From: Lithobates sylvaticus
Lineage: Eukaryota; Chordata; Amphibia; Anura; Ranidae
Length of the DNA stretch: 64,000 nt
Direction: 5' to 3'
NCBI GenBank assembly: GCA_028564925.1
Contig: CM053029.1
Location: 609,621,486-609,685,485 of the forward strand
The notes below the pieces were generated by a model. The model saw only the letters and a program-made list of their open reading frames with translations, was not told where the DNA came from and ran no database searches. The position numbers and the translations under genes were made by a program. This document shows, one piece after another, positions 54,301 to 64,000 of this stretch (the first letter of the stretch is position 1; each line of letters starts with the position of its first letter).

Positions 54301-56314
54301 TTTTTTGTTTACTGGGCACTTAAACCCCCCTCCTGCCCAGACCAATTTTCAGCTTTCGGTGCTCTCAAAATTTGAATGCCAATTACTCAGTCATGCAACA
54401 CTGTACCCAAATTAATTTTTTGTCCTTTTTTTCACACAAATAGAGCTTTCTTTTGGTGGTATTTGATCACCTCTGGGTTTTTTATTTTTTGCGCTATAAA
54501 TGAAAAAAGACCGAAAATTTAAAAAAAAAACAATTTTTTCTTTGTTTCTGTGATAAAATTTAGCAAATTATTAATTATTCTTCATAAATTTTGGCCACAA
54601 TTTATACTGCTACATATCTTTGGTAAAAATAACCCAAATTAGTGGATATTATTTGGTCTTTGTGAACGTTACAGACTCTACAAACTGTGGTGCAAATCAT
54701 ACAAAATTGATCACATCTGATGTACTGGTGGCCGATCTCATTTCTTGCAACCCGAACAAACCAGGAAAGTACAAATACCCCCCAAATGACCCCTTTTTTG
54801 AAAGTAGACATTCCAAGGTATTTAGTAAGAGGCATGGAGAGCTTTTTGATGTTGTAATTTTTTCCCCACAATTCTTTGCAAAATGAATTATTTTTTTATT
54901 TTTTATTTTTTTCCACAAAATTGTCATTGTAATAGGTTATTTCTCTCACATGGCATGTGTATACCACAAATGACACCCCAAAATAAATTTTGCTACTCCT
55001 TATGAGTATTACGATATGACATGTGTGGGACTTTTCCACAGCCTGGCCACTTAGAGAGGCCCAAAATGCAGGGAGCGCCATCACGTGTTCTAGGAGCAAA
55101 AATTACACATCTAACTTGTTGACTACCTAGTACACTTTTGAAGGCCCTGGAGCACCAGGACAATGAGACGTGACACTGACGTGGCACTGATGACAGGTGG
55201 CACTGATACATGGCACTGATGACACATGACACTGATGTGGCACTGATGTGGCACTGATGACAGATGGCACTAATACGGGGCACTGATGACATGTGACACT
55301 GATGACAGATGGCACTAATACGGGGCACTGATGACACGTGACACTGACAGATGGCACTAATATGTGGCACTGGTGACAGATTGCACTTATACGTGGCACT
55401 GATATCACCTTGTCCGATCCCTAGACAATCTACAATTCGTCTCCTTTCAGCACTAATACGTGGCACTGATGAGAGATGGCACTAATATGTGGCACTGATG
55501 ACAGATGGCACCGACGTGGCACTGATGACACGTGACACTGATGACAGATGGCACTGATACATGGCATTGATGACACGTGACACTGATAACAGATGGCACG
55601 TGACACTGACAGGTGGCACTGATGACAGATGGCACTGATACGTGGCACTGATGACAGATGGCACTAATATGTGGCACTGATGACACGTGACACTGATATG
55701 GCACTGATGACAGATGGCACTGACGTGGCACTGATGACACGTGGCACTGATGTGGCACTGATGACACGTGGCACTGACGACAGATGGCACTTATACATGG
55801 CACTGGGGACAGGTGGCACTGGGGACAGGTGGCACTGGGGACAGATGGCACTGGGGACAGGTGGCACTGGGGACAGATGGCACTGGGGACAGGTTGCACT
55901 GGGGACAGATGGCAGTGGGACAGATGGCAGCGGGGACAGATGGCACATTTCGTTTTTTAAAATTCTTTTTTTACTTACCGCCGCTGCAGCCGTTCATCTC
56001 TCTCTCTCCTCACACGCTGTCTCTGTGTGAGGAGGGGGAGCGGCGCTGAGAGATGATCTCATATGTTTACATATGAGATCATCTCTCATTGGACACGCCG
56101 ATCTCGCTATAAACGGCCGCTGTGATTGGCCGTTTACAGCGATCTGTGACTGGCTGTGTCCGACGGACACGGCCAGCACAGAACTTCCCCGATGCGCGCT
56201 CTCAGGAGCGCACATTAGGGAAGTAAACAGCAGGACGTCCAGGGACGTCCTCCCTGCAGGGAGCGTCCGCGCTGCAGCCGTCTTTCGGCTATAGCGCGGG
56301 CGCGTAGTGGTTAA
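54301..56314 (+). mobile_element. TTAA/CCACTT MITE, longest copy
   Basis: The left end is degenerate (TTTACTGGGCACTTAAACCC at about 54298); the right end GGGCGCGTAGTGGTTAA closes at 56314. It shows the full family signature, then the long-form centre (54700-55130), a GGCACTGAT array (55140-55935), and the palindromic right arm (GTTTACATATGAGATCATCT; ATTGGCCGTTTACAGCGATC). No complete transposase frame. At 2.0 kb it may be an internally deleted derivative of an autonomous parent. Confidence 0.8.
55140..55935 (+). repeat. GGCACTGATGACA minisatellite inside MITE
   Basis: Tandem built on TGGCACTGATGACAGATGGC with CACGTGACACTGAT variants, changing near 55800 to a tighter GGGGACAGATGGCACT repeat. 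Open frames on both strands are artefacts. Confidence 0.9.
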
Positions 56315-56327
56315 AGTCTTACTTTAC

Positions 56328-57357
56328 TGTAGCGGCCCTAACCCTCGATGGGGCGGCCTTGACTTTTGGGCTTACCGGTTACCTCCGCTTGGCTTGTTCC
56401 TCCAGGTCTAGGGGTTCCCATGGTTAGTACCCAACGACTTTGCACGCTGACACCAATAAAGTCCTTTAGAAAGGTTTTTATTTGTAGGGTGACATCCAAC
56501 AGACACAGTCTCATGTGGGAACAGAGGGTAAGGGTGAAGAACCTCAGTCAGCTTGAACTGCAAATTAGTAGGAAGTCTATAATGTAAGCCCAGAGAGTAG
56601 CCACTCGCAAACTTGCAAAGTCTCTGACCTTGAAGAAAAGTTGCAATCAAAGTGAATAGGAACCTTTCCTCTGTACCTGGAACGTTCTCTGTCTACTTGG
56701 CAGTACTGGGGAAGCGTGGATTCGTCAGTGTCCTTGACAACCCAGCAACCAGGCACTTCTTGGGATGCCAGCTTGTTGGCCCTCCTGCGAAGAGTCCTCC
56801 CCCGGTCGCTTACACGAGCTGCGGTGCCCCTCCTAGATTGACAGCGCACCCGGACACCTTGAATCCTCCCTCAGTTACTGCGCCTCGGACCAGCCGGTTC
56901 CGAGACTCAGGAAACAGATGGATCCTTGCCCCAGACCAAGCGGGTCTGTGGGGCTAGTCAACTTGACCATGTTGCGGGACGGCAAACGCTCCTGGGCCGG
57001 GACCCCTCGCGGGGCTACCCCGGTCCAGATTCAGGAACAGGCAGCTACGGCCGAACGAACCCCGAACACGTGACTTCAACACCTTAAGTACCCTTCTCCA
57101 GACTACACAGCGGGGCCAAACGCACCCACTGATTGGCTCCGGGGAAGACTGCTACTCAAAGCGTCCAACCAGGCTTGGTTCTGGGCCTGTCATGTGTACC
57201 TCAATGTACCCATGACCAGGCAGAACCCCAGTACAGCCCAGCCAAACTAATGCCAAAGTGAACCTGCGCAATTAACCCTCAGAACCCCATTACTGTTCTG
57301 AGGGAAAACCTAAATTTTCACATATAGCGCACACCTTGTAAAAGTGTCCCCGCTACA
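56328..57357 (-). mobile_element. Solo LTR
   Basis: 1030 bp bounded by TGTAGCGG and CCGCTACA. The minus strand shows an AATAAA near 56480, so it reads leftward. No internal region or second LTR is present, as left by recombination between LTRs. It is flanked by a 15-bp direct repeat, AAAGTCTTACTTTAC (56313-56327; right copy split by the next insertion). A Ty3/gypsy-type origin is likely. A fossil. Confidence 0.75.
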
Positions 57358-57700
57358 AAAGTCTTATACCGCGTACACACGGTTGGAATTTCCGATGAAA
57401 ACAGTCCGATGGGAGCTTTTCATCGGCTTTTCCGACCGTGTGTACGCCCATCGGTCTTTTTCTGTCGGAATTTCCTACGGACTTTGGATTGAGAACCTGT
57501 TCTCAATTTTTCTGACGGAAAACCTTTCTATCGGATTTTCCGATCGTGTGTATGCAATTCCGACACGCAAAATTCCGTCGCATGCTCGGAAACAATTCGA
57601 CGCATGCTCGGAAACATTAAACTTCCCTTTTATAGTGATGTCGAACGTGTTTTATGCCGCTGTGTTACTGACCGTCGGAATTTGGTGTGACCGTGTGTAG

Positions 57701-58881
57701 CCACCTGATTACTTTGCACTTAAACCCCCCTTGTGACCAGACCAATTTTCAGCTTTTGGCGCTGACGCACTTGGAATGACAATTGCGCGGTCATACAACA
57801 CTGAACCCAAATGAAATTTTTACCATTTTTTCCCCACAAATAGAGCTTTCTTTTGGTGGTATTTAATCACAGCTGGGGTTTTTATTTTTTGCTAAACAAA
57901 TTAAAAAAGTTGGAAAATTAAAAAATAAAATAAAATCATGTTTAATAGTTTGTTATAAAATTAGCAAACAGGTCATTTTTCTGCTTCATTGATATGCGCT
58001 GATGAGGCGGCACTGGTGGGCACTGGTGGGCACTGATAGGCGGCACTGGTGGGCACTGTTAGGCGGCACTGGTGGGCACTGATAGGCTGCACTGGTGGGG
58101 ACAGATAAGTCGGTATTGATGGGCACAGCAAAGATGACACTGATGGGCACGGATGGGTGGCACGGATGGGTGGCACGGATGGGTGGCACGGATGGATGGG
58201 CACTGATGGATGGCACTGATGGGCACTGATAGATGGCACTGATAGATGGCACTGATAGATGGCACTAATGGGCACTGATAGGTGGCACTGATGGGCGCTG
58301 ATAGGTGGCACTGGGCACTGGTAGGGGACACTGATGAGCACTGGTAGGGGACACTGATGAGCACTGGTAGGTGACACTGATGTGCAGCACTGGCACTGTG
58401 GGCACTGACATATGGCACTGTGGGCACTGACTGATGGCACTGGGGGCACTGACAGATGGCACTGGGGGCACTGACAGATGGCACTGGGGGCACTTTTATT
58501 TGCAAATGTGGGCACCCTGGGCATATTGCAGTGAGAGGGACTGATGTCCCTCTCACTGCCGCCGGTGATCGGCTTTTTTTTTTCTCCTCGCGCTGTCAGC
58601 GCGAGCAGGAAAAAAAAGCCGATTACCGGCTCGGTTAATATCACATGATCAGCTGTCATTGGCTGACAGCTGATCACGTGGTAAGGGGTCGGGATCGACC
58701 CCTTACTCGGATCTGTGATCCAGCGAGTCTCACAGACTCGCGGATCACAGAGCGCGCCGCGCGCGCGCCCTTCAGGGGGCGCGCAGGCAGCTCGTTGCCG
58801 GGACGACATCAATAGACGTAGTCCCGGCACATTAGATCTGCGCTGTAGCCGTCATTTGGCTATAGCGCGGGTCTATAGTGG
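57701..58881 (+). mobile_element. CCACTT-family MITE nested at GTAG
   Basis: Starts CCACCTGATTACTTTGCACT and ends GGTCTATAGTGG, flanked on both sides by GTAG (57697-57700, 58882-58885). Comparison with the unsplit host at 21818-21840 shows GTAG once, so it is a 4-bp duplication and the true element ends are CCAC...GTGG. It contains the usual signature, a GGCACTGAT array, and GATCAGCTGTCATTGGCTGA. Confidence 0.88.
57985..58495 (+). repeat. GGCACTGATGGGCACTG minisatellite inside MITE
   Basis: Tandem of about 20-26 bp words (GGCACTGATAGATGGCACTG, GGCACGGATGGGTGGCACGG) with local sub-blocks. The minus-strand 285-codon frame over it is an artefact. Confidence 0.9.
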
Positions 58882-58986
58882 GTAGGCAAGACAGTTCGAG
58901 CGAAATTCCGTCGGAATTCCGATGGGAAAACCATCAGAGCTTTTTCCGACGAGAATTTCGACCGTGTGTACGCGGCATTACTTTAC

Positions 58987-59245
58987 TAAATCTAGGCAAA
59001 TAAAATGTCTGCTGGATTGATCCAGATTAGTGGGAGTGGAATGATTTGATTTTGTGTTATTTATATGCAATAAATACGCCCCCTAAACACGGTTTAGTAA
59101 AGTTCACCTTTAAATCCGTATAGGCACATATAATTGAGAAAAATGTCAGGGCTTAGGATCAGTTTTCTTTAAAGGTATAAGATGATCGTGAAAGATCAAT
59201 ACAGATGATAATAAATGGCTCAGCTAAGAATAACCCATAAACCTC
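58987..59245. other. Unclassified sequence, no gene
   Basis: TAAATCTAGGCAAATAAAAT is continuous with the pre-insertion site of the LTR and MITE to the left. No exon seen. Confidence 0.4.
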
Positions 59246-60098
59246 TGCAGAATGCAGACCCCGGGGCCCTCCGCAGAATGCAGACCCCGGGGCGCTCCGC
59301 AGAATGCAGACCCCGGGGCCCTCCGCAGAATGCAGACCCCGGGGCCCTCCGCAGAATGCAGACCCCGGGGCCCTCCGCAGAATGCAGACACCGGGGCCCT
59401 CCGCAGAATGCAGACCCCGGGGCCCTCCGCAGAATGCAGACCCCGGGGCCCTCCGCAGAATGCAGACCCCGGGGCCCTCCGCAGAATGCAGACCCCGGGG
59501 CCCTCCGCAGAATGCAGACCCCGGGGCCCTCCGCAGAATGCAGACCCCGGGGCCCTCCGCAGAATGCAGACCCCGGGTCCTCCGCAGAATGCAGACCCGG
59601 GGCCCTCCGCAGAATGCAGACCCCGGGGCCCTCCGCAGAATGCAGACCCGGGGCCCTCCGCAGAATGCAGACCCCGGGGCCCTCCGCAGAATGCAGACCC
59701 CGGGGCCTTCCGCAGAATGCAGACACCGGGGCCCTTCGCAGAATGCAGACCCCGGGGCCCTCCGCAGAATGCAGACCCGGGGCCCTCCGCAGAATGCATA
59801 CCCCAGGGCCCTCCGTAGAATGCAGACCCCGGGGCCCTCCGCAGAATGCAGACCCCGGGGCCCTCCGCAGAATGCAGACCCCGGGGCCCTCCGCAGAATG
59901 CAGACACCGGGGCCCTCCGCAGAATGCAGACCCCGGGGCCCTCCGCAGAATGCAGACCCCGGGGCCCTCCGCAGAATGCAGACCCCGGGGCCCTCCGCAG
60001 AATGCAGACCCCGGGGCCCTCCGCAGAATGCAGACCCCGGGGCCTTCCGCAGAATGCAGACCCCGGGGCCTTCCGCAGAATGCAGACCCCGGGGCGCT
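59246..60098 (+). repeat. GC-rich 26-bp minisatellite, about 33 copies
   Basis: Units of 26 bp built on CAGACCCCGGGGCCCTCCGC followed by AGAATG. The palindromic centre CCCCGGGGCCC and lack of stops leave frames open on both strands (up to 346 and 312 codons). Array variants (CACCGGGG, GACCCGGGG) are scattered. Not a gene. Confidence 0.95.
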
Positions 60099-60570
60099 CT
60101 GCAGCCCTTCTATAAGTACTATAAACCGCTCACCTGAATATTTCCACACTCTTCCCATTCACGTAGACAGATTTTATCAGCAGACCATTGTCCTGCTAAA
60201 CAACAAGACACTACAGCAGCTAAAAATAAACACTGGAAGGAAAAAAAATCGATAGGTTTTCAAAGGTTGGCTAATGTCACATTGTGATTCTGGTATTAAG
60301 GGAGACAATATTAATCATACCTACCTCTGACGTGACTGAACAGATCATTTCTCTATTTAGTCATCTCTGAGTCTCATATTTTAAAGCAAAAGCATTTTTG
60401 TTGGTATTAGAGCAATGCTAAGTTCTAGTTTACATACGTGGAGGTCATTTGCTCATTATAAGCTTATTTGCAGCTCAGCAGTGTAGTATGTATGAGGAAG
60501 CAAGCCCCGAAAAAAAAAGTCATTGCTCAGAGAGACATCTGTATGGAAGAGTGCTTGAGAGAATCTTTTA
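60099..60570. other. Unclassified sequence, no gene
   Basis: About 470 bp, AT-rich, no repeat ends and no exon recognised. Confidence 0.4.
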
Positions 60571-60850
60571 CATCAAGAACTGGTCTTTAATGGTCATCTC
60601 CATTTCAAGGACTGGCCTTTATTGGTCATGGCCATCAAGGACTGGTCTTTATTGGTCATGTCCATTTCAAGGACTGGCCTTTATTGGTCATGGCTATCAA
60701 GGACTGGTCTTTATTGGTTATGGCCATCAAGGACTGGTCTTTATTGGTCATAGCCACCAAGGACTGGTCTTTATTGGTAATGGCCATCAAGTACAGGTCT
60801 TTATTGGTCATGGTCATTACATATTGGTCTTTATTGATCATCATGACTAT
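60571..60850 (+). repeat. 30-bp minisatellite, site 2
   Basis: About nine units of GGACTGGTCTTTATTGGTCA type, the same unit as at 52796-54055. Frames on both strands are artefacts. Confidence 0.93.
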
Positions 60851-62381
60851 AAGGGGGCTACTTATAATGATATACCATTTTGATAGGGGTTGAAATGAAT
60901 ATGCTTAACTTTCAGCTTTTAAACAAAGCTGGTGTAAGTATATTTCTTAGAAAAACGGTTTGACCAGTGTTGACATATCAGCAGGACGCAGCTGTTATGT
61001 GGTTTTCTAACTCTGTACTTCACCAGAGGATATGGAGTGACTTAGGAGTTTTCTTGTGGTCAAATCAGCAGGTGTGTACAGTTAACAGAACTAACTGTCA
61101 TACTCTAAACTTTGCCTTATATTTCCTGTTGCAAGCTAACCACCAGCACGTGACTGACCTTTGCCCCATATTCCATATTTCAACTGAAGACTGTCACGTG
61201 ACACGAAGTTGTTAATGTATGCACATGTGTATAAGTCTGATTGGTTTTTGGGAAAGCTGTCCCCTCCCTCTGCATTTCCCATAAAAGAGGAACGTATTGT
61301 CTATTAAATTTTGTAACCATTTCCACTTACAAACCCGTGTATGTGTATGTGTGTTAACCACCGGTGAACTGGGATCTCCGCTCCTACCAATTCCTGGCCT
61401 AGGCACTTAGAATACAAGAAGAAAGACGTGTACCTTTACAACTGGTGTTCAGAAGTGGGATATCTTGTGACAGGTAAGTGATTTTGCCCTTTTTACCTTT
61501 TAAGGTGAATAGGTGTAAATGCTTACGCTGTCCAGATCATCGCCACGAATTTAGTTTAAAGAGGTTGTTGTGCCTTCGCGGCGGACTAGGCTGGTCCCCC
61601 GGGAGGTTAGGTTGTTGTGCCTTCGCGGCGGACTAGGTCGGTCCCCCGGGAGGTTAAAAGGACACGCAGGTAGTTACGTAGGTTATTTGGGTATTTAAAG
61701 AGAGTCCGACTAGGTTGGTCTGACTATAAAAAACTATTGTAAAAGAGATTATTATTATTATTATTTTAATCACCGGGAAGTAGCAGATTACGCCCGTGAT
61801 AAAAGGTTTGGTTGAGCGGACGCCCATTAAGTTTTTTGAGAAACAAAAAGTGCACTATAAAATTGAACAAATGTATGGTTTTATAATGATCATTTAAAAT
61901 AATTCTGTTCATAAGATTTACAGTATAAGACCTATAGAAATAAGTATAAAGTTTTGTTTAAGATATATATATATATATGTATATGTGAGACTTCTTTTTC
62001 CACAGAACAGCGTAAGTACCTAAAAATTTTAAAGAATTGTATGTTGTATAACGTATAAGAGTTAAATGACTTCTGAATATGCAGAACCTGATTGTAGTGA
62101 TATAGTTCCACCTTGTCCACATTGTACCATAGGATTACTGTTTTTTTTTAAATAGAAAATAGGTGGGTTCTATTAACCAATAGACCAGGGGGGCTATTCT
62201 TGTAGATTAGGGGTAAGAGGAATATATCCCGCCACAAAGAAAGGAACCATAAATCGAGTACTAAGGGTAAATCTTCACAGTCCCATTAGTCCATCTGATT
62301 TGACGGACCAAGCAGTGATTACCCAAACGGGTTGTTATCACTTGTGCCCACATACTAGGCATACCCTGCCCACTTTGTTAG

Positions 62382-63008
62382 ATGGGGAATTCTGCGGCCA
62401 CCCCAGGATCAGACATAGGGATCCCGTGCCCGTATGAATATATTAAAAACAATCTACCTGGACCACAGGTGGAACCTTTCTGGGCTCAAGTCCAGGAAAG
62501 ATGCCACCAGTTAGGTATTCATGATCCGGGACCACAAGGTCCTTGTTCAGAGGAAGATTGGAAGAAAGTTAGCAAAATTTGTCAGACGCATAAGCATTCC
62601 TACCCCCCGGGTAAATCTAATGACCCTCAATACATGAAAGATTGTTATCACTCATGGAGCAAATGTTTAAAAGATTATAGAAAGAAATATGCTAAAAAGA
62701 CTCCTGCAGTTAAAACAAATGTATCCGCCCCTACCTTTGAACCCCCTCCACCTTATGTCACTGTAAAAATGGACTCAGGAGAGCCTGGTCCTCGCCTCCA
62801 ATTATATCCCTCACTAGAACCTCATGTCCTCGCAAGTAAACTCTATTGGTATAAATGGGACCCCTGTTACCCATCCCATCACTCCACCATTACCTGTAAC
62901 CACTCCCGAGGGGCAACATTTGTGCGATCAATCTTTTGCTGTGTTGACCTCTTGTCCTGTATCCCTTATGGGAAGGGACCTATTGTCCAGTTTAAGTATC
63001 ACTATTAA
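62382..63008 (+). pseudogene. ERV gag-like region
   Basis: Begins MGNSAATPG, with the Gly-2 used for myristoylation of retroviral matrix proteins, and has a PPPPY late-domain motif at residues 121-125. The total length is far below a normal gag, so it is only part of one. A fossil of the 60885 element. Confidence 0.7.
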
Positions 63009-63981
63009 ATTTGACAAAGAAGGGTCACTAACTGCAAGTTCCCCTTTCTGTGACCTGACTGGTCCTAAACGACACACACATAAAGGATTCTTTATGTTAC
63101 TGCCCGCTACTTTAGAGACTCACAAAATCTGGGCAGAAAACAAAGGTAGCGTAGGATTTATCAACTGCACACCCTACACTCCCCAATTACGTCTCCCGCC
63201 CTTGGTATCTGATATAACATTCATTTTTTCATGCATACCTGCAGATTCCCTATGCTACACAGTGATTGATTTGGCAAACGCATTTTTTAGCATTCCTATT
63301 GCCGAAGAGGCTCAGCCTATATTTGCCTTCTCATGGGCCGGCGCGGGCCAGTTAACTTGGTCGCGTTTACCGCAAGGGTATGTAGACAGCCCCGCCGCCT
63401 TCTCCATGGTACTCAACGAGACTGTCAAGTCTTGGACTTCCGAGCATGGGTCGGTACTAATACAGTATGTGGACGACTTGCTCTTGTGCAGTCGTTCTGC
63501 TGAAGATTGTGCGGTCGATTCAACATTACTGTTAGAACATCTGGCCGAAGCCGGCCACCTAGCCTCAAGGAAAAAAATACAGTGGTGTCTACCACAAGTA
63601 GAATACCTAGGATGTATTCTGGACAAGGGGACCAGGCTAGTGTCCCCCAAACGCGCCGCAGCCTTACAAGCTCTCAGTCCTCCAAAAGACAAAGCAGCTT
63701 TGTTGTCATTTCTGGGCGCAATTGTATATTGCCGCCAGTGGATTCCTGACTGTTCTCATTATGATAGTATCCTACGAGAGGCTGCCGGGTCAAACGCCCC
63801 TAAATTGATAGACTGGACAGAAGACAGAAAAAATGCTTTTGATGCTCTTATTAAGAGTTTGTCCACCGCCCCCGCCCTGGGATTGGTAGATTATGGTAAA
63901 GCCTTCCAGTTGTACTGTGTAGTTTCAGGAAAATCTTTTGCTGCAGTACTTGCACAATCGCCCAGTGTCATATTTATCTAG
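62824..63981 (+). pseudogene. ERV pol-like region (reverse transcriptase)
   Basis: Reverse transcriptase motifs are clear: VIDLANAFFSIPI, LPQGYVDSP, YVDDLLLCSRS, and thumb/connection sequence (VEYLGCILDKGTRLVSPKRA; LSFLGAIVYCRQWIPD). This is the retroviral (gamma/epsilon-like) type and not the gypsy type. A protease-like stretch may precede it. A fossil, truncated by the window end. Confidence 0.8.
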
Positions 63982-64000
63982 AAAACTCCCTATCCAAGTC

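Larger units (their letters stand above)
57367..58977. mobile_element. Harbinger-like MITE split by a nested MITE
   Basis: Starts TACCGCGTACACACGGTTGG and ends GACCGTGTGTACGCGGCA, flanked by TTA (57364-57366, 58978-58980). The outer parts (57367-57700 and 58886-58977) together match the 400-bp element at 21516-21912. The middle is the nested element below. Confidence 0.9.
60885..64000 (+). mobile_element. Endogenous retrovirus, 5' portion, broken
   Basis: The 5' LTR ends at about 61440 (start about 60890, not exact) and carries CCCATAAAAGAGG and ATTAAA signals. A tRNA-Leu-type primer site follows (TGGTGTTCAGAAGTGGGAT, 61443-61461), then a leader with a 47-bp tandem duplication (61564-61656), a gag-like start and pol. 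The element continues past the window. Motifs fit a gamma/epsilon-like retrovirus of amphibians. It looks broken, with several breaks and shortened gag and pol regions. Age cannot be judged without the other LTR. Confidence 0.85.

Noticed and set aside
57973-58830. 285-codon minus-strand frame
   Set aside because: GGCACTGAT-type array inside a MITE; artefact.
59215-60255. Overlapping long frames on both strands (346 and 312 codons)
   Set aside because: Produced by a GC-rich palindromic 26-bp unit; not codon-like.

Overview
The window looks like intergenic DNA from a frog, probably a ranid or close relative. The evidence is its repeats: several copies each of TTAA-flanked elements starting CCACTTCAATACCGGGCAC, of TTA-flanked elements starting TGCCGCGTACACACGG, Tc1-like transposons, an L1/Tx1-like LINE, tRNA-Leu-primed LTR elements and an endogenous retrovirus. 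The taxon is inferred from remembered repeat families, not from a database search. I recognise no host protein-coding exon, tRNA, rRNA or CRISPR array. Almost all long open frames are by-products of minisatellites whose units happen to lack stop codons.

Layout. 1-10 kb: a chain of TTAA elements, a 2.5 kb 22-bp minisatellite, a palindromic Tc1 derivative, an AT-rich tract, and a decayed Tc1 with a foldback element inserted in it. 10-15 kb: two copies of an element carrying a 25-bp minisatellite, a 5'-truncated LINE with tandem 3' units, and a TTCG-rich foldback element. 15-25.5 kb: a 1 kb inverted pair of TTAA elements, a 22-bp array inside an element ending in TACCGTATTTATCGG, a four-copy 199-bp tandem, a hAT element with a clear 8-bp target duplication, and GC-rich foldback elements. 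25.5-30 kb: a 23-bp minisatellite, candidate unique sequence and an end-to-end palindromic Tc1 derivative. 30-43 kb: a 34-bp array split by a very young compact LTR element (31091-34223), then a 30-bp array split by a full-length LINE (35789-42683) with two open ORFs. 43-52 kb: unique stretches, a 22-bp array, a CR1/L2-like LINE fragment nested in a TTAA element, an LTR fragment and a second decayed Tc1. 52-64 kb: a 30-bp array that reappears 7 kb away, nested TTAA/Harbinger/LTR insertions, a GC-rich 26-bp array, and the 5' part of an endogenous retrovirus that runs off the window.

Two themes stand out. Minisatellites repeatedly arise inside, or from segments of, small DNA transposons: members of one transposon family carry unrelated arrays. 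Nested insertions often leave legible target-site duplications, so insertion order can be read directly. The most gene-like sequences are the intact LINE ORF1/ORF2 and the single long ORF of the compact LTR element, which has no recognisable polymerase. Several unique stretches (4341-4950, 14656-15276, 28526-29165, 42836-43437, 44403-44985) are the best places to look for conserved regulatory DNA.
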